From the NCBI GenBank assembly GCA_008015565.1, contig SSFV01000020.1, positions 1 to 41,449 of the forward strand: DNA of 41,449 bases, given 5' to 3'. The notes beneath the pieces are model-generated. The model was not told the DNA's origin. It made no database searches and saw only the letters and a list, made by a program, of their open reading frames with translations. The stretch is from Nitrosomonas sp. GTDB taxonomy: Bacteria > Pseudomonadota > Gammaproteobacteria > Burkholderiales > Nitrosomonadaceae. The position numbers were made by a program, and so were the translations under genes. Positions 37,865 to 41,449 of this stretch are shown here, piece by piece (positions within the stretch are counted from its first letter, which is position 1; each line of letters begins with the position of its first letter).

Positions 37865-40582
37865 TTACTGGCCGATTGGATTTTGCTGTGCTGTTGTCAG
37901 CGCATTTTTCCAATGTGCAGGAAGGTTCTGCACCCAGCCGTTATAAACATTCGGTACAGCCAGAACACCCTGTCCGCCAAATCCGGGCAGACCGCTGATG
38001 GTATCGTCTTTGGCAGTATTAGCCGTGTCCACCAATGATACATAGCCGGCAATTTTTGCTTTGGTGAGATCGCCGTCATTATCCGGATCGAAATCGACTA
38101 CCGTCAGTCTGTTGCTAAATTTGGTGGTGACGTAGGCATAGTAGCCGCCATCTTCTTTAGCACCGAAATTTGCACCATGACAACCTGGATCACAGGGCAG
38201 CGATTTGACAATTTTATCCGTAGCCGTATCAATAATGACAATGTACCCGCCCATTGAAGCAATTACGACAGCTTTACCATCGGGAGACACCGGTGATTGG
38301 ATCGGCAGCACACCAATTGCCTCTTCACCATTACCATCCTTATCAACTATGGTGCCAGAGATAGGATCATAATCCTTGATAAGTTCAATCGTTTGCAACA
38401 GTGCGCCTGTGTTGCCATCCAACACACTCATAGTATGATGCAATAAGTTGGCAGCATAAATTTTGCTTGAATCAGGCATCATGCCAATGGCAATCGGATG
38501 AGCGCCAGGTGCATTTTCTCCAGTCGGGGTACGCGCTTCTATACCGCCATTGGCCCTATAAATGCCGACGTCGTGGGTATTGATATTTGGCGTAACAATT
38601 TTGGAACCATCTGCACTGATCCAGTGACCGTGCGGATTTGCAGAAATATGACCATGTGCTTGAGTTGGCATCATTTTTTCAACTCTGGTAGTTCCAGCCG
38701 GAATCATGTATAGGCCATTCTCACCGTTGATAGCAATGGTAACATCATCAGTCGTAGGTATTGTCACCACGTGAGAAGGCGAATAACCAACTGTGATATT
38801 TTTGATGAGTTCACCGGTTTCACGATTAATCATCGAGAATTTATTATCGAACCACTGCGTTTGAAAAATAATCGATTGATCACGATTAGTCCACATGTTA
38901 TGCGGATTATTGTTGTTAATCTGAGGCAACGCTACCTTGCGCTTAACAGTCCAATTAACCGTATCGATCACAGAAGTAGTACCGGGTTTATACTTGCCAG
39001 CGGTTTTTTCAAATTGCGTATTAACCCATACTTCACCAACACCGCGCTTTTGCGGTACCGGGCCAACTGATAGTCCTTCGTTTACGTTAAGCAGAGCTGA
39101 TAAGTTAATAACTCCACCGGAAGTAATCAGCGGTAAGTTAGGATATTTAACATTCCATTGACCCGATGAATAATCTTGCCAATTGTCGGGCGCGGTTGCG
39201 ATGAAAAATGTTTTCAATAACCGCACCGCCAGATCACTACTGGTAGGCAAGTTTTTAATACCAGTCACCAAATCAATGGTGTAACTGCTTTGCGGATTGC
39301 CTAAGTCCAATCCATCTTCAGTGTTTGGATCGTCCACGATCACCGCAGCAAACATGAAAGGATGCACTTTACAGGTAAATACGTACAATCCTGGTGTATG
39401 CAATGTCACGAACCCGCCGCCGCGATAAGCGCTGGATTGATCGAAAGGCATATGCTGCGCGCCGGTCGGCCACAACAGCGAACTGATGGTATGCACGCCA
39501 TTGGTATCGGACATGATGAAGTTAACACTGCTGCCCGGATAAATCACTTCCAGGGACTTGGTTTTAATATCGAATGGCAATCCGACAATGGCATCACCGC
39601 GTGCGCTTCTGAACCAGCTGGCCGGCTCATCGCTAACCTCGAAAGTGACTACACCCGGTTCGCTCGGTTTTGCTCCTAACAATATATTGCCATAGGGCGA
39701 TGCGCCGACAATACCGGCACCATCCCCGCCCACCGGATCAACGATGAAGCTGCCATGCATGCCTGCTTCCATGTGCGCAATCAAGTGGCAGTGATATTGC
39801 CAATTTCCCGGACCAACACCGGTTCCGGCTTTGACGGTAAATGAGTGGGTATCATAGCCTTCCGCCAGCAATTTGGTATCGATCACTTCATTCGTACCGG
39901 TTTTAAACCACCGGTGTGCGTGCAAATGAAAAGTATGACCTGGGCCTACCGATAAAATATGGAAACGCACAATATCATTCTCCACTGCGCCCGGGTGCGG
40001 GTTTGCCCACAACGGTTTTTGTGTACCATCACTCGCTATTTCCGTGCCCCAGAAGGTCGATCCCACCATGAATAGAACAAATTGCTTGTCGATATCGGAT
40101 CGGCTAACCGGAACGGCGTTGCCGTTGGCTTCCATATAACGATCGACTGGACCATGCGCTTTATCGACCACCAGTGCGCCAAATAATCCCAGCAATTCCT
40201 TACCGTCCATATCGCCATGGTAGGCATAGGTACCAGCTTTCTTTGCTTTAAAGTTATACTTTCTGGATTCACCAGGTTTAACTTTAGAAGCGCTTTGTTG
40301 CAGACCTGGAATTTTAAAACCTACTCGTATGCTCGTATCGTTATTTAACGTTACGTTAACGTTATCACCCTCTTTTACAAACAAAGCAGGTCCCGGTATC
40401 ACTGCTTCGTTGCCGTTCAATGCATAAGCTAATTGACCATTCGGTAATGTTTTGGCCGTCAATGTAATATTATGTACCGCAGCCAATACAACCGATGAAG
40501 CCAGTAATGCCGCTGCAACCACCATACATTTTATTAACTGCATAACTGATCTATTAAGGCCGTAAGTTTCTTTGTTATTCAT
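37865..40582 (-). CDS. Multicopper oxidase fused to a cupredoxin and a C-terminal beta-propeller
   Basis: A 905-residue exported protein: signal peptide (to about residue 35), two cupredoxin domains of two-domain oxidase type (about 38-145 and 160-285), a third cupredoxin (about 315-425) and a YVTN-like beta-propeller (about 480-885). Domain 2 has full copper motifs: HTFHLHAH (H216, H219, H221, H223) and HCHLIAHMEAGM (H264-C265-H266, H270, M275). Domain 1 is degenerate: SIRVG replaces HxHG and YHGD replaces YHxH. The third cupredoxin has H364, C404, H407 and M410, a plausible type 1 site. The propeller contains CDPGCH (CX3CH). The ATG at 40582 has AAGGAT upstream. It starts 37 bases after the oxidase gene before it. 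The substrate is unknown. Confidence 0.85.
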   Translation of the reverse strand: MNNKETYGLNRSVMQLIKCMVVAAALLASSVVLAAVHNITLTAKTLPNGQLAYALNGNEAVIPGPALFVKEGDNVNVTLNNDTSIRVGFKIPGLQQSASKVKPGESRKYNFKAKKAGTYAYHGDMDGKELLGLFGALVVDKAHGPVDRYMEANGNAVPVSRSDIDKQFVLFMVGSTFWGTEIASDGTQKPLWANPHPGAVENDIVRFHILSVGPGHTFHLHAHRWFKTGTNEVIDTKLLAEGYDTHSFTVKAGTGVGPGNWQYHCHLIAHMEAGMHGSFIVDPVGGDGAGIVGASPYGNILLGAKPSEPGVVTFEVSDEPASWFRSARGDAIVGLPFDIKTKSLEVIYPGSSVNFIMSDTNGVHTISSLLWPTGAQHMPFDQSSAYRGGGFVTLHTPGLYVFTCKVHPFMFAAVIVDDPNTEDGLDLGNPQSSYTIDLVTGIKNLPTSSDLAVRLLKTFFIATAPDNWQDYSSGQWNVKYPNLPLITSGGVINLSALLNVNEGLSVGPVPQKRGVGEVWVNTQFEKTAGKYKPGTTSVIDTVNWTVKRKVALPQINNNNPHNMWTNRDQSIIFQTQWFDNKFSMINRETGELIKNITVGYSPSHVVTIPTTDDVTIAINGENGLYMIPAGTTRVEKMMPTQAHGHISANPHGHWISADGSKIVTPNINTHDVGIYRANGGIEARTPTGENAPGAHPIAIGMMPDSSKIYAANLLHHTMSVLDGNTGALLQTIELIKDYDPISGTIVDKDGNGEEAIGVLPIQSPVSPDGKAVVIASMGGYIVIIDTATDKIVKSLPCDPGCHGANFGAKEDGGYYAYVTTKFSNRLTVVDFDPDNDGDLTKAKIAGYVSLVDTANTAKDDTISGLPGFGGQGVLAVPNVYNGWVQNLPAHWKNALTTAQQNPIGQ

Positions 40583-40619
40583 ATCATTATCCTTATCATC
40601 TATGAGCAGATTTTCACAA

Positions 40620-41358
40620 TTACTGAACATTAAACTTACCTCTCATGCCCAGCAGCTTGTTTGAAAGATTTTTATCCTCATAGTGAGCGCTATGCTCAGC
40701 TTTAATACTAAACACATGTTTCTCAAGCGGACCAATCGCCACTTCATTGATGCGGTTATTGGTTCCCGGATCAAACCATTTATATCCACTTAGTCTGAAG
40801 GTATGCAAGTCGGTGCCTAAAGCAATTAAATGAAAGCGCACATGGGTGTCTTCTTTGGCGGTTAATGTTGGATTGGACCCATGTTTCGATTGTTTTTTAT
40901 TGGCACCATTGATTTCCATACCCCAGAAAGCATCATCGCCTAGATATAGTACATATTCTTTGGCGTAATGACGTGCATTGACCGGATTGACGATAATGGC
41001 CCCGAACAAGCCTTTATGTTCCGCGCCGTTATGTGTTTCAAAGTTGTGATCATGGTACGCCCAGGTACCTGCAGTGCCAGGCGCCACATCCCAGAAATAC
41101 TCATATACCGAATAGGTTTGTTCCAATCCGGCACCCGCGCCTTCATCGTCAACCTTATTGATCACCTTAAGCGTGCCATCGCTGAGAATGTTGTAATGCA
41201 CGCCGTGCACATGGATACTGACCTGCTTGCTGATTCCTGGCACTGGTATTTGATTGTTATCAATTTCATTATAAATTGATATCTTGACCGTATCGCCCTC
41301 AGTCAATTCTAAGGTCGGTCCAGGAATTGTAGCTTCCTGACTGTAACGGTTTGTAATG
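40620..41358 (-). CDS. Two-domain multicopper oxidase-like protein, N terminus missing
   Basis: About 246 codons are visible. The frame runs in from the right without a credible start and is interrupted near 41359 by an inverted repeat. Domain 1 keeps IPGPTLELTEGD, the HxHG motif SIHVHGVH and the second HxH in WAYHDHN, so it can supply four copper-binding His. Domain 2 has lost its ligands: the HxxHxH place reads HTFRLS, and the HCHxxxH place reads EDKxxxN, although the terminal GM is kept. It cannot form a trinuclear site or a type 1 site alone. It is followed closely by the fused oxidase, which has the opposite defects. Confidence 0.85.
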
Positions 41359-41449
41359 TCCTGGCCCGACCTTAGAATTGACTGAGGGCGATACGGTCAA
41401 GATATCAATTTATAATGAAATTGATAACAATCAAATACCAGTGCCAGGA
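41235..41449. repeat. 91-bp inverted repeat reaching the window end
   Basis: Bases 41235-41325 and 41359-41449 are reverse complements with one mismatch (41319 against 41365), separated by 33 bases. Both arms encode the same segment of the oxidase (from PGP to PVPG), on opposite strands, and the mismatch is synonymous (GGA against GGC for Gly). The right arm has a TAA at 41354-41356 in frame just before it, so it is not part of an intact divergent copy. A fold-back assembly or amplification artefact at a contig end is likely, but a real inverted duplication is not excluded. Confidence 0.95.

Noticed and set aside
41359-41449. A second, divergent multicopper oxidase gene on the plus strand
   Set aside because: The frame has a TAA just before the repeat and the sequence is an inverted copy of the left arm, so an intact gene is not supported.

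Overview
The window looks like a piece of a betaproteobacterial chromosome of fairly low GC content, most likely from the Nitrosomonadaceae (a Nitrosomonas-like ammonia oxidiser). This is inferred from gene content and order: petABC followed by sspA-sspB, secA next to an M23 peptidase and a DUF721 gene, polA / LOG / DUF2782 / thrB / BPSS1780-type gene, thiS-thiG-trmB, a phosphoribulokinase of the Calvin cycle, and unusual multicopper oxidases. No rRNA, CRISPR array or intact transposon was seen.

Layout. 1-225: the last 37 codons of a tyrosine recombinase beside a tRNA-Thr(UGU), a typical integration-site arrangement. 253-8012 (minus strand): M23 peptidase, secA, the cytochrome bc1 genes petA-petB-petC, then sspA and sspB. 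8051-9858: DUF721, a hemerythrin-like protein and a formate/nitrite channel. 9947-15108: hemW, an FtsX-type permease and its ATPase, with divergent tesA. 15175-19163: rluC and rne back to back. 19336-25380: polA, a LOG-family gene, DUF2782, thrB and a BPSS1780/PP0621-like fusion. 25537-30975 (minus strand): nadE, uvrD, prkB. 31263-33553: four small envelope-type genes of poorly known function. 33554-34032: a gene-free stretch with two strong inverted repeats and what looks like the tail of a LysR gene. 34033-36337: thiS, thiG, trmB and a DUF3617 protein. 36429-37721: an OprO/P-type porin. 37865-41449 (minus strand): two adjacent multicopper oxidase genes, the upstream one cut off by the window end.

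The most interesting system is the multicopper oxidase pair. The upstream protein keeps the two domain-1 HxH copper motifs but has lost the domain-2 ligands. The downstream protein has lost three of the four domain-1 histidines but keeps the domain-2 HxxHxH and HCHxxxHxxxxM motifs, and carries an extra cupredoxin and a C-terminal beta-propeller. Neither could build a trinuclear copper cluster alone, but together they could. This predicts an obligate hetero-oligomeric oxidase, probably periplasmic. The last 91 bases of the window are a near-perfect inverted copy of part of the upstream gene and may be an assembly fold-back.

Most other genes are housekeeping. Two divergent pairs (ybbA-like/tesA and polA/LOG) have start codons that share one CATG.
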